A DNA stretch of 64,000 bases from an uncultured Bacteroidota bacterium. Its GTDB lineage: Bacteria; Bacteroidota; Bacteroidia; Chitinophagales; Chitinophagaceae. Shown piece by piece: positions 27,862 through 36,065 of the stretch. The translations under genes were made by a program, and so were the position numbers. Position 1 is the first letter of the stretch; the number at the start of each line of letters is the position of its first letter. The notes beneath the pieces were generated by a model that was not told the origin of the DNA, did not search any database, and worked only from the letters and a program-made list of their open reading frames with translations. Where the stretch lies: positions 31,837 to 95,836 of the forward strand of contig CAIJXU010000054.1 in assembly GCA_903824725.1 (NCBI GenBank), in the 5' to 3' direction.

Positions 27862-29172
27862 TTAAGATTTATCTCTTTTCCAAACTGCCCAAACATAAAT
27901 GGGGACAGAGGATATGGTTAACAAAAAGCCCCAAAATACGGTTTCTTGTCCAGTGCCATAAACCATCCACATAAAAAATAAAAAAGATAAAGTAGCTAAA
28001 GATATTGCAGAATAGAGAACCAATTTAGAATTAAATTTATGTTTGAGTCGAATGATCATATATGCTGCTGTTGAAAACAAATAGGGTATCAACGCGGATA
28101 AAGTGCTTAATAAAATTAAAAATTTAAACTGGTCAACCAATCCCTTTGTATAATTCATACACATAAACAACGAAACAAAAACACTTGAAATGGCTAAGCC
28201 AAAAGCAGGTACACCATTTGCATTTAGTTTCATAAATACTTTGGGGAATAATTTATCCTTTGCAATGGCGTATGGCAATTGTCCTTGAATTAAAATATAA
28301 CCATTCAGAGCGCCAAATGCAGCAATGGCAATACCGGCACTTACCCAATATTTTGCTGAACTACCATAGATAATTTCCGCCGCGTCTGCAAATGGGGTGA
28401 GTGAATGTTGCAATTTTGAAATTGGGATCATCCCCATTACACTCACCGTACTAATGATATAAACAAATGTAGCTAACAGTGTCCCAATCATGGTTGCTCT
28501 TGCAACTGTATTAGCCGAATCTTTAACGCTACCCGAAGGTATGGTGGCACATTCCACTCCTAAAAAAGCAAAGAAAGCTAAAGTTGTGGCTTGTGTGATC
28601 GCAGAAAAAGTAGAAGTGCCAGAAACATTAAAGGGTAAAAAATTATTCCAATGAATAAAAAATAATCCGCCAATCCCAATGAGCACCAATGGAACTACTT
28701 TTAAAATGGTAGTGACCAATTGTAATTTTCCAGAAGTTAAAATACCCAAGGAATTCACCCAAGTTAAAATCCAAATAGTAGCCAGCCCTGCAATCACTGC
28801 AACTAATGGATTGGTCGCTAAAATTGGAATGAACGCACTCAATGCACTTATAAAGGAAACAGCAATCGCTGCATTCGTAAACCAAACTGAAACTAGATAA
28901 CCCCAGGCTACTAAAAAGCCTGCGAAATCACCCAGCCCTTTTTGTGAATAGGCATAAGGGCCACCTTCGGATTCAGGTAATAGCCTACTTAAATTAGCAA
29001 ATACTTTTGCTAATAAAAATGCTCCAAATGCAGCACAAATCCATCCAATCAAACTAATGCCACCAATAGAAGCGAGTGTGGCAGGCATTAAAAAGACACC
29101 TGCTCCAATCATATTCCCTAATACCAAGGAAGTGGTTGTCCATAAACCTAATTTTTTATTGGCAGTTTGCAT
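27862..29172 (-). CDS. APC-family amino-acid antiporter, AdiC-like
   Basis: 436 aa, 12 predicted membrane helices. It aligns along its length with the arginine/agmatine antiporter AdiC: GNMIGAGVFLMP (residues 19-30), GGPYAYSQKGLG, FLGVECA (AdiC Glu208 kept as Glu207) and ALNGYILIQGQLPYAIAKD. The AdiC gating tryptophans are altered: Trp202 corresponds to Phe201 and Trp293 to Tyr292. The substrate may therefore be ornithine, citrulline or another amino acid rather than arginine/agmatine. It starts 3 bases after xylA ends and precedes the amidinohydrolase, which supports an exchange of substrate and product for that enzyme. Confidence 0.85.
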   Translation of the reverse strand: MQTANKKLGLWTTTSLVLGNMIGAGVFLMPATLASIGGISLIGWICAAFGAFLLAKVFANLSRLLPESEGGPYAYSQKGLGDFAGFLVAWGYLVSVWFTNAAIAVSFISALSAFIPILATNPLVAVIAGLATIWILTWVNSLGILTSGKLQLVTTILKVVPLVLIGIGGLFFIHWNNFLPFNVSGTSTFSAITQATTLAFFAFLGVECATIPSGSVKDSANTVARATMIGTLLATFVYIISTVSVMGMIPISKLQHSLTPFADAAEIIYGSSAKYWVSAGIAIAAFGALNGYILIQGQLPYAIAKDKLFPKVFMKLNANGVPAFGLAISSVFVSLFMCMNYTKGLVDQFKFLILLSTLSALIPYLFSTAAYMIIRLKHKFNSKLVLYSAISLATLSFLFFMWMVYGTGQETVFWGFLLTISSVPIYVWAVWKRDKS

Positions 29173-29175
29173 GAA

Positions 29176-30504
29176 CTAAATAAATCGATTAATAATATTC
29201 TCCAAATATTCTTGTTGACCACTAGTGGTTTTAGGTTCTCCATTTTCAATTGCAAAATTTCTTAAATCTTCAAGGGTTAATTTTCCTTGTTCAAAATCTT
29301 TACCCTTTCCTGCATCAAAGGAAGAATACCTGTTTGAACGAATTTTTTTATACTCTGATTTTTGTAAAATTGAATCTGCAGTAATTAAAGCACGAGCAAA
29401 AGCATCAATTCCTCCAATGTGCGCATGAAATAAATCGGCAGCATCCGTTGAATTACGGCGTCTTTTTGCGTCAAAATTAATTCCACCTCCCTGAAAACCA
29501 CCTGCCTCAATGATGATCAACATAGATTCTACCAACTCATTAAGATTGGTTGGAAATTGATCCGTATCCCATCCATTTTGATAATCACCACGATTGGCAT
29601 CCATACTGCCTAACATACCAGCATCCACTGCTACTTGTAATTCATGTTGGAAAGTATGACCAGCAAGTGTTGCATGATTCACTTCAATATTTAATTTAAA
29701 ATCATTCAATAAATCGTACTGACGCAAAAATCCAATGACGGTTTCGCAATCATAGTCATATTGATGTTTAGTAGGTTCACAAGGTTTAGGTTCAATAAAA
29801 AAAGTTCCTTTGAAGCCATTTTTTCGAGCATAGTCTTTAGCTGTATGTAAAAATTTAGCTAAATGATCCTTTTCCCTTTTCATGTTGGTATTTAACAAAG
29901 ACATATATCCTTCACGACCTCCCCAAAAAACATAATTTTCTCCACCCAATGCTATTGTAGCATCTAATGCCCCCTTTACTTGCGTTGCAGCATGCGCGAG
30001 TACATGAAAATCAGGATTGGTAGACGCCCCATTCATATATCTTTTGTTACTAAAAACATTCGCAGTACCCCATAATAATTTAACACCGCTTGCGTCTTGC
30101 TTTGCTTTTAAGTAAGAAGTTAAAGCTTGTAATCGTTTTTCATTGTCATGAACATCGTTTGTAAAATCGACTACATCTACATCATGAAAACAATAATAAG
30201 GCAAGCCCAATTTTGTTATGAATTCAAAAGCAGCATCTGCTTTATCTTTTGCACGCCCTACCGCGTCAGCATTATTATTCCATGGATATATTAAAGTAGG
30301 TTCACCAAATGGATCACTTCCATTTCCAACAAAACTGTGCCAATAAGCAACTGCAAATCGAAGCCATTCTTTCATAGGCTTACCTGCTACCACTTTGGTT
30401 TCATCATACCAACGATATGCTAAAGGGTTATCGCTTCCTTGTCCTTCAAATGTAATTTTTTCAATTCCTTTGAAAAATTCTTTTTCTCCTAATACTACTG
30501 ACAT
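29176..30504 (-). CDS. xylA: Xylose isomerase
   Basis: 442 aa TIM-barrel enzyme converting D-xylose to D-xylulose with two divalent metals. Family motifs: [52 protein letters not shown] and [10 protein letters not shown] start it at ATG 30504 ([17 protein letters not shown]); the longer frame to 30555 would overlap xylB and adds unrelated residues. It follows xylB by 20 bases. No xylose transporter or XylR-like regulator is present in the window. Confidence 0.97.
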   Translation of the reverse strand: MSVVLGEKEFFKGIEKITFEGQGSDNPLAYRWYDETKVVAGKPMKEWLRFAVAYWHSFVGNGSDPFGEPTLIYPWNNNADAVGRAKDKADAAFEFITKLGLPYYCFHDVDVVDFTNDVHDNEKRLQALTSYLKAKQDASGVKLLWGTANVFSNKRYMNGASTNPDFHVLAHAATQVKGALDATIALGGENYVFWGGREGYMSLLNTNMKREKDHLAKFLHTAKDYARKNGFKGTFFIEPKPCEPTKHQYDYDCETVIGFLRQYDLLNDFKLNIEVNHATLAGHTFQHELQVAVDAGMLGSMDANRGDYQNGWDTDQFPTNLNELVESMLIIIEAGGFQGGGINFDAKRRRNSTDAADLFHAHIGGIDAFARALITADSILQKSEYKKIRSNRYSSFDAGKGKDFEQGKLTLEDLRNFAIENGEPKTTSGQQEYLENIINRFI

Positions 30505-30524
30505 AATTTTCTTTTTTAAACGAA

Positions 30525-32000
30525 TTACAAATATTTTTCTAACGCATTTCTCCAATTCAAATATAGTTCATTAAATAGCTTTTCCCTAGTGGGCTCCACT
30601 ACTTTAATAGGTTTAAAATTACTAAAAGCTTCATTGGCATTTTTATATGCACCCGAACCAATTCCTGCGCCTATGGCTGCCCCAACACTTCCATCCGTAT
30701 TATACAAGGCAACAGGCACATTTGTTGCATTCACAAAAGCATCGGTAAATACATCACTCAAAAACATATTGGAAAATCCAGCACGAATAATACTTGGAGA
30801 CATTCCATTTTCACGCATAATATCAATACCATATCTAAATGTAAAAGCAATCCCTTCCTGTGCTGCTCTATAAATATGTGCTTGGCTGTGTTTATTAAAA
30901 TCTATATTAATAAATTGTGCGCCAATTATTTTATTATTAAAAATACGCTCTGCTCCATTTCCAAAAGGCATGATTTGCAAACCATCACTTCCTGCATTGA
31001 TGCCAGCAGCGGCTGTATTCATTTGGGCATAATCCATTTGAGAGGCTGCCATTTTTTTTACCCAACTATTTAAAATGCCAGTACCATTAATACAAAGTAA
31101 TACGCCTAATCTATTTAAATTGTCGGTATGATTTACATGCGCAAAAGTATTTACCCTTGATTGTGGATCATAAGTAATGCTGTCTGTCACACCATATATA
31201 ACCCCTGAAGTGCCTGCTGTGGCTGCTACTTCGCCTGGTTCCAAAACATTTAATGATAAAGCATTATTAGGTTGATCGCCTGCTTTATAAGTGATTGGGA
31301 TACCTTCTTTTAAATGAAGTGCACTTGCAATGTGCGAAAGTAAATGCCCATGATCACTAAATACAGGTTGGACACTGGGTAGCATAGATGGATTTAATCC
31401 ATAATGATTTATGATATCCTTGGATAGTTCGTTGTTTTTAAAATCCCAAAAAATACCTTCAGATAAAGCCGAAATGCTGGTGGTAATGGTACCGGTTAAT
31501 TTCATAGAAATAAAATCGCCAGGCAACATCACGTGTGCAATTTTTTCATAAACAGCGGGCTCGTTTTTCTTTACCCAAGCTAATTTTGAAGCAGTAAAAT
31601 TTCCAGGAGAATTTAATAAATGGGATAAACATTTTTCATGCCCTATTTGATTAAATGCAGCATCTCCTATTTCAACTGCCCTGCTATCACACCATATAAT
31701 ACTATCTCGAAGTACTTGTTGATCTTTATCTACTAACACTAAACCATGCATTTGATAAGAAATACCAATTGCACTAATGTCAGACGATTCGTATTTTTTT
31801 GTAGCATGTAATTTTAAAATGGCTTTTTGCATATGCTCCCACCACATTTCGGGAGATTGTTCGGCCCATCCAATTTGCAAGGAAGTGATGGCCGATTCAT
31901 TATCTGGATATTGAGCAGAAGCAATACATTTAGTACTATTTACTTCTACCACCGATACTTTAATTGAAGAAGTGCCAATATCAATGCCTAATAAATACAT
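30525..32000 (-). CDS. xylB: Xylulokinase
   Basis: 491 aa FGGY-family sugar kinase that phosphorylates D-xylulose for entry into the pentose phosphate pathway. ATG 32000 gives the canonical [19 protein letters not shown]; the in-frame extension upstream is not conserved. Other landmarks: [25 protein letters not shown], the catalytic region [16 protein letters not shown] (Asp in the GDQ motif), and the ATP-site [17 protein letters not shown] near the C-terminus. First of the xylB-xylA pair. Confidence 0.95.
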   Translation of the reverse strand: MYLLGIDIGTSSIKVSVVEVNSTKCIASAQYPDNESAITSLQIGWAEQSPEMWWEHMQKAILKLHATKKYESSDISAIGISYQMHGLVLVDKDQQVLRDSIIWCDSRAVEIGDAAFNQIGHEKCLSHLLNSPGNFTASKLAWVKKNEPAVYEKIAHVMLPGDFISMKLTGTITTSISALSEGIFWDFKNNELSKDIINHYGLNPSMLPSVQPVFSDHGHLLSHIASALHLKEGIPITYKAGDQPNNALSLNVLEPGEVAATAGTSGVIYGVTDSITYDPQSRVNTFAHVNHTDNLNRLGVLLCINGTGILNSWVKKMAASQMDYAQMNTAAAGINAGSDGLQIMPFGNGAERIFNNKIIGAQFINIDFNKHSQAHIYRAAQEGIAFTFRYGIDIMRENGMSPSIIRAGFSNMFLSDVFTDAFVNATNVPVALYNTDGSVGAAIGAGIGSGAYKNANEAFSNFKPIKVVEPTREKLFNELYLNWRNALEKYL

Positions 32001-32071
32001 AACAATTTGAACATGTTTATCCTTTTTAAAAAAGGTAATGTTGTCATTAAAAATAAGAAATAAATGCAAGC

Positions 32072-32097
32072 ACACCTATTGCTTATAATATAGGTGT
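32072..32097 (-). terminator. Hairpin between the PhyH gene and xylB (weak terminator)
   Basis: ACACCTAT at 32072-32079 and ATAGGTGT at 32090-32097 form a perfect 8-bp stem with a 10-base loop, 12 bases after the PhyH stop. The following minus-strand sequence is T-rich but lacks a clean T-run, so it may only partly separate the PhyH gene from the xyl genes. Confidence 0.35.
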
Positions 32098-32108
32098 TAT
32101 TTACCTTT

Positions 32109-32951
32109 CTACTTTTCCCATCCAGTGGGCTTTAATGCAGGGTCATTTTCTTTTTTTAGAAAATCAGCATGGTATAAACTAGTTGATTCCCAATTAGTTA
32201 TAGCATCATCAGCAACTACCTCAATCGGAGTTTTCCATGAAGTAGAAGTTTCATTATAGGCTAAATTAGATTGAGAGGAATAACAAGATATAATAGACCA
32301 TCTTGCGTTTTCAGATAGGTTGGCTTCGGATCGATGTAAAATATTACTATGAAAAAATAAAGCATCCCCTGGTTCAATTTCCACATAAACCAAATCCATT
32401 GATTTGAGTGCATTTTCAACCATGACCATATCCGCCCCTACTTGTTCACCAGCAAAGCCATGATTGATACGGCCTAATTTATGAGAACCTTTAATCACTT
32501 GCAAACAACCATTTTGTTTATTGGCTGGCGTTAATGCCACCATCACACTTAACAATTGATCAGGAAACATAAACTGATTTTTATACCAATATCCATAATC
32601 CTGATGCCATTCCCAGGCTCCCCCTACTTTTGGTTCCTTTTGCATGAGCTTAGAATGAAAATGACAAACAGGAGCATCACTATCCAACAAGGCGGCAACA
32701 CTATTCACCATTTTTTCACTTCGGGTCATGTATCCAAATACATCATTGCCTGGGGTAAACCATAATGATAATTTTGAATTTTTACCCGTTTGATCTGTTA
32801 CATTAATGGAATTAGTTTCCATTGAATGATCAGCTGTGGCTGTTGTATAAAGCTTTTCAACAGCTTGTTTACTTATAAAATTTTTGACAATGAGATACCC
32901 GTCTTTATGAAAGCTAGCAATTTGTTGTTGTGATAATGAAGCGTTTGGCAT
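32109..32951 (-). CDS. Phytanoyl-CoA dioxygenase (PhyH) family protein
   Basis: 280 aa non-haem Fe(II)/2-oxoglutarate-dependent oxygenase. The iron ligands are seen in WEWHQDYGYWY (HxD, about residues 118-120) and FFHSNILHRSEANLS (distal His, with the 2-oxoglutarate Arg nearby). N-terminal FHKDGYLIVKNFIS is typical. PhyH-like bacterial enzymes hydroxylate small molecules, including amino acids, ectoine and lipid-derived acids; the substrate here is unknown. It is the first gene on this strand upstream of xylB, 108 bases away, with a hairpin in the gap. Confidence 0.88.
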   Translation of the reverse strand: MPNASLSQQQIASFHKDGYLIVKNFISKQAVEKLYTTATADHSMETNSINVTDQTGKNSKLSLWFTPGNDVFGYMTRSEKMVNSVAALLDSDAPVCHFHSKLMQKEPKVGGAWEWHQDYGYWYKNQFMFPDQLLSVMVALTPANKQNGCLQVIKGSHKLGRINHGFAGEQVGADMVMVENALKSMDLVYVEIEPGDALFFHSNILHRSEANLSENARWSIISCYSSQSNLAYNETSTSWKTPIEVVADDAITNWESTSLYHADFLKKENDPALKPTGWEK

Positions 32952-33040
32952 AACTGTTTGTTTTACTATAGATACTAAATATAAATAAACTACTAGAATT
33001 AAAAAAATGGAGCTTAATAATAGTAGTCATGGATGTAAAA

Positions 33041-33070
33041 TTGGTCATTTATTCATTAAATTCATATTTG
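33041..33070 (+). promoter_or_regulatory. Possible promoter of the dehydratase gene (TTG-N19-CATATTTG)
   Basis: TTG at 33041-33043, a 19-base spacer and CATATTTG at 33063-33070, matching 7 of 8 positions of TAnnTTTG. It lies 33 bases before ATG 33104. Confidence 0.35.
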
Positions 33071-33103
33071 GAAATATTACAGTGGATCATTTAAAATAAA
33101 TTT

Positions 33104-34072
33104 ATGAGCATTCAAAAAGAAGATATTGAAAAAGCGCAGCAGCGCATTCAACCCTATATACATCATACACCTGTGATGACCAACCAGAGTATCAATGAAA
33201 TGACAGGCATTCAATTTTATTTTAAATGTGAAAATTTTCAAAAGATTGGAGCCTTTAAAATTAGAGGGGGAATGAATGCTGCATTAAGTTTAAGTGCAGA
33301 TCAATTACAAAATGGCATCGCAACACATTCATCAGGCAACCATGCACAAGCACTAGCCTATGCAGCCAAAACACTAGGTATCAAAGCATATATTGTCATG
33401 CCTAAATCTTCGCCACAAGTTAAAGTAGATGCTGTTAGAGGTTATGGCGCCACAGTCATTATTTGCGAAGCCAATCAAGCAGCGCGTGAAACCGCTTTAA
33501 ATAAAGTAGTCGCAGAAACAGGTGCCGAATTTATACATCCCTATGATGACTATCGTGTCATCACTGGACAAGCTACATGTGTTAAAGAATTTTTGGAAGA
33601 TGTGCCTGATTTAGATGTGGTCATTACCCCAGTGGGTGGTGGTGGATTACTTTCTGGAACCTGTTTAGGAGCATCGTATTTTAAACCAAGTTTAAAAGTA
33701 TATGGTGGAGAGCCCGAAGGCGCAGCAGATGCCATACTTAGTATTCGATCAGGTAAAGTTGAAAAGGCCCCTTTCATAGATACCATTGCGGATGGCTTAA
33801 TGACTACATTAAGTGAACAAACATTAGGCATCATTAAAGAGCTAGTAACAGATATTTTATTAGTCTCAGAAGAAGAAATTATAGCGGCCTTAAGACTAGT
33901 ATATGAGCGCATGAAAATTATTGTGGAGCCTAGCTGTGTAGTACCTTTTGCCGCTGCCATGCGCAATGCCTCCCTATTTAAAGGTAAAAAAGTGGGCATT
34001 ATTTTATCAGGTGGCAATGTAGATTTAACTAAATTTGGAACATGGTTCCCAGCAAATTCTGAAACGAAATAA
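33104..34072 (+). CDS. PLP-dependent threonine/serine dehydratase-family enzyme
   Basis: 322 aa fold-type II PLP enzyme. Lys54 in FQKIGAFKIRGGMNA is the PLP Schiff-base lysine; the cofactor phosphate loop is VGGGGLLSG near residue 185, and SSGNHAQALAYAA follows the family pattern. It has no C-terminal ACT regulatory domain, so it is the short catabolic type (TdcB) or a serine racemase / hydroxyaspartate ammonia-lyase relative. The products would be 2-oxobutyrate or pyruvate plus ammonia. The serine hydrolase gene follows after 18 bases. Confidence 0.88.
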   Translation: MSIQKEDIEKAQQRIQPYIHHTPVMTNQSINEMTGIQFYFKCENFQKIGAFKIRGGMNAALSLSADQLQNGIATHSSGNHAQALAYAAKTLGIKAYIVMPKSSPQVKVDAVRGYGATVIICEANQAARETALNKVVAETGAEFIHPYDDYRVITGQATCVKEFLEDVPDLDVVITPVGGGGLLSGTCLGASYFKPSLKVYGGEPEGAADAILSIRSGKVEKAPFIDTIADGLMTTLSEQTLGIIKELVTDILLVSEEEIIAALRLVYERMKIIVEPSCVVPFAAAMRNASLFKGKKVGIILSGGNVDLTKFGTWFPANSETK

Positions 34073-34090
34073 AAATTTTAAATTAGATAT

Positions 34091-35350
34091 ATGAAAATAA
34101 AAATAACCGCAATTATCCTAACATTAGCTTTTGTATTTTCAAAAACAAGCTATAGTCAAGTTCTTTCTTTTGAAACTGTGAAAAGTAACAAGTTTGATTA
34201 TACCAAGCTTGCACAAATTGATTCACTTGTAAATAAATATGTACATAACCGATGGTTAATTGGATCAACAGTAATAATAGTAAAAGACAATCAAGTAGTT
34301 TACCATAAAGGATTCGGATATATAAATGAAGCGAGTAAAAAACCAATGCCTTCGAATCCAATTTATCGCATCATGAGTCAAACAAAAGCGATAACTAGCT
34401 TAGCGATCATGCAACTATTTGAACAAGGAAAAATTGGGTTAGATCAAAAAGTATCATCTATCATCACTAGCTTTAAAAATCCTAAAGTATTAAAAGATTT
34501 TAATCCTAAAGATAGCAGTTACACAACCATACCTGCTAAAAGAGAAGTCACCATTCGTGATTTATTAACACATACATCAGGTATTGATTATACAGATATT
34601 GGAACGCCAAATATGGGCGCCATTTATACCAAAGCTGGCATTCCATCTGGCTTAGGTGATTTTAATGCAAGTTTATTAGATCGAATGAAAGTGTTAGGTG
34701 GTTTGCCATTGTTACATCAACCAGGAGAAAGATTTACTTACGGATTAAATTCCGACTTATTAGGTTGTATAGTAGAAGTCATTAGCGGTTTATCATTAGA
34801 AGCTTATTGTCAAAAAAATATTTTTGATCCATTGGGGATGAAAGACACTTATTTTAATGTTCCTACTGCAAAAGCAAATCGAATGCCAACTGTGTATACC
34901 GAAAACGACGAACATCAAATCATTGAATGGTCACCTACTTTCAGAAATATCAACCCTAATTACCCTATTGTACCTAAAACTTATTTTTCAGGTGGTGCGG
35001 GATTATCTTCCACTGCATATGATTATGCCATCTTTTTACAAATGATTTTGAATGGTGGAAAATACAACGGGAAACAAATTATTGCACCTAGAACAGCTGC
35101 CATCATGGTCAGCCCTCAGAATGATAAAGATGATTTTAGTTTAGGATTTTCAATCACTTCTGAAAAATCTGCCAACCTTAATTTAAGAAATAAGGGTTCC
35201 TTTTCTTGGGGAGGTTATTATGGTACCGCCTATTGGGCTGATCCAAAAGATAAAATGGTAGTGCTTATCATGACACAACAAAATCCCAATTCACATGGGG
35301 AAATTACAGGTATAATTGAAAGAATGATCTATGGTAGTATGGTGAATTAA
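34091..35350 (+). CDS. Exported serine hydrolase, class C beta-lactamase-like
   Basis: 419 aa. Signal peptide (about residues 1-22, TSYSQ). The catalytic SxxK is SQTK (Ser96-Lys99), followed by the characteristic LLTHTSGIDY and the second catalytic motif FTYGLNSDLLG, resembling the YGL(S/N)xDxLG form of family VIII esterases rather than true AmpC. A C-terminal GGYYGTAYWADPKDKMVV block supplies the third motif region. It probably acts as an esterase or D-aminopeptidase in the periplasm; beta-lactam resistance should not be inferred. It lies 18 bases after the dehydratase gene. Confidence 0.88.
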   Translation: MKIKITAIILTLAFVFSKTSYSQVLSFETVKSNKFDYTKLAQIDSLVNKYVHNRWLIGSTVIIVKDNQVVYHKGFGYINEASKKPMPSNPIYRIMSQTKAITSLAIMQLFEQGKIGLDQKVSSIITSFKNPKVLKDFNPKDSSYTTIPAKREVTIRDLLTHTSGIDYTDIGTPNMGAIYTKAGIPSGLGDFNASLLDRMKVLGGLPLLHQPGERFTYGLNSDLLGCIVEVISGLSLEAYCQKNIFDPLGMKDTYFNVPTAKANRMPTVYTENDEHQIIEWSPTFRNINPNYPIVPKTYFSGGAGLSSTAYDYAIFLQMILNGGKYNGKQIIAPRTAAIMVSPQNDKDDFSLGFSITSEKSANLNLRNKGSFSWGGYYGTAYWADPKDKMVVLIMTQQNPNSHGEITGIIERMIYGSMVN

Positions 35351-35352
35351 GA

Positions 35353-35697
35353 TTATTCCAAATGTTTAGCAAATGGAATTTTGCTCCACTTTTTGGTTAC
35401 TTCAATCCATGCAGCTGTATGTTCAGAAATACTCATAAGTATATCCCAAGCTTCAAGCATTAAACTTTTTTTAATACTTGAACTTTTATACTCTTTATTT
35501 AATTCGATTTTACCTACTAGTTCACCATTTAGTAGGTATGCAGTTTGATTAAATATTTTACCAACCACTTTCTTGTTGCGTCCAAAAAAACAATCTCCAA
35601 TTAAAATTCCAATCACATGCTCATGTTGATGGTCTAAAATCATCATGTTTTCAATATACGCCACTGTTTCTTTGTTTTGATTTTGAATTAGATACAT
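35353..35697 (-). CDS. Hypothetical protein, beta-strand rich
   Basis: 114 aa, no signal peptide. Residues 1-70 consist of short hairpin-like strands (VAYIENMMILD, VIGILIGDCFFGR, KVVGKIFNQTAYLLNGELVGKIEL); residues 75-114 are helical (KKSLMLEAWDILMSISEHTAAWIEVTKKW). I do not recognise the family. The repeated G-K-I/V strand pattern looks like a small barrel or sandwich. Its stop lies 2 bases from the serine hydrolase stop on the other strand, and upstream is a scar with two broken gene tails. Its coding nature is supported by full-length open frame and normal composition. Confidence 0.65.
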   Translation of the reverse strand: MYLIQNQNKETVAYIENMMILDHQHEHVIGILIGDCFFGRNKKVVGKIFNQTAYLLNGELVGKIELNKEYKSSSIKKSLMLEAWDILMSISEHTAAWIEVTKKWSKIPFAKHLE

Positions 35698-35725
35698 GTT
35701 TAAAAAATTAAATTATAAAAATTGT

Positions 35726-35866
35726 TTATTGTGCAATTTCATTTCGCATTAAAATATCTACAATATCTTTAGTCGAATGAGTTAATGTTAAGGATTTGGG
35801 TGTATCATGATCAATCCAGTTTTTGAAATGATTATGAAAAGTGTCATCTTTCGATTGATGAAAGAA
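35726..35866 (-). pseudogene. C-terminal tail of an unidentified gene at a rearrangement scar
   Basis: A minus-strand frame reads AFFHQSKDDTFHNHFKNWI then DHDTPKSLTLTHSTKDIVD, ILMRNEIAQ and stops at 35726. It reads like a genuine C-terminus (amphipathic last helix), but no start or upstream body exists: to the right the sequence becomes the tail of a Ppx/GppA gene on the opposite strand. The family is not recognised. The right boundary is approximate. Confidence 0.35.
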
Positions 35867-36030
35867 TGCGCAAATACACCATAAAGGAAGATAGAGCAGA
35901 GGTAATAGTTCCAGCCCTCAGTATTTACAATGCAATTTGCAAATGGTCTGATATCACAGAAATTCATGTGCCAAAAATTGGCTTGGCCGACGGCTTGATT
36001 CATCATTTATATGATATGGTAGAGTCTTAA
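35845..36030 (+). pseudogene. C-terminal fragment of a Ppx/GppA exopolyphosphatase
   Basis: A plus-strand frame ending at TAA 36030 reads LSIDERMRKYTIKEDRAEVI, VPALSIY and then EIHVPKIGLADGLIHHLY. These are the conserved closing motifs of Ppx/GppA phosphatases (ER....L..DRA.VI.PA and I.VP..GLADG). About 60 residues of a protein normally about 300 or more remain; everything N-terminal, including the ATPase-fold active site, is absent. No promoter or start fits, so this is a remnant. Its N-terminal break abuts the opposite-strand tail, consistent with an inversion or deletion junction near 35.85 kb. Confidence 0.75.
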
Positions 36031-36034
36031 TTTT

Positions 36035-36061
36035 TGTATATTTAGGTTAACTAAATATACA
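36035..36061. promoter_or_regulatory. Perfect 11-bp-arm palindrome abutting the CocE start codon
   Basis: TGTATATTTAG, spacer GTTAA, CTAAATATACA. The right arm ends 4 bases before ATG 36066. The left arm contains TATATTTA, a 7/8 -7 box. It could be an operator, or, as RNA, a leader hairpin next to the start codon. No T-run follows, so a terminator is less likely. Confidence 0.5.
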
Positions 36062-36065
36062 TTTC

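Noticed and set aside
34113..34361. Minus-strand frame inside the serine hydrolase
   Set aside because: Antisense of a clear signal peptide and catalytic domain; leucine-rich shadow without start context.
35788..36006. 72-codon minus-strand frame across the scar
   Set aside because: It lies opposite the recognisable Ppx/GppA tail and has Cys/Phe/Trp-rich composition typical of a shadow frame.
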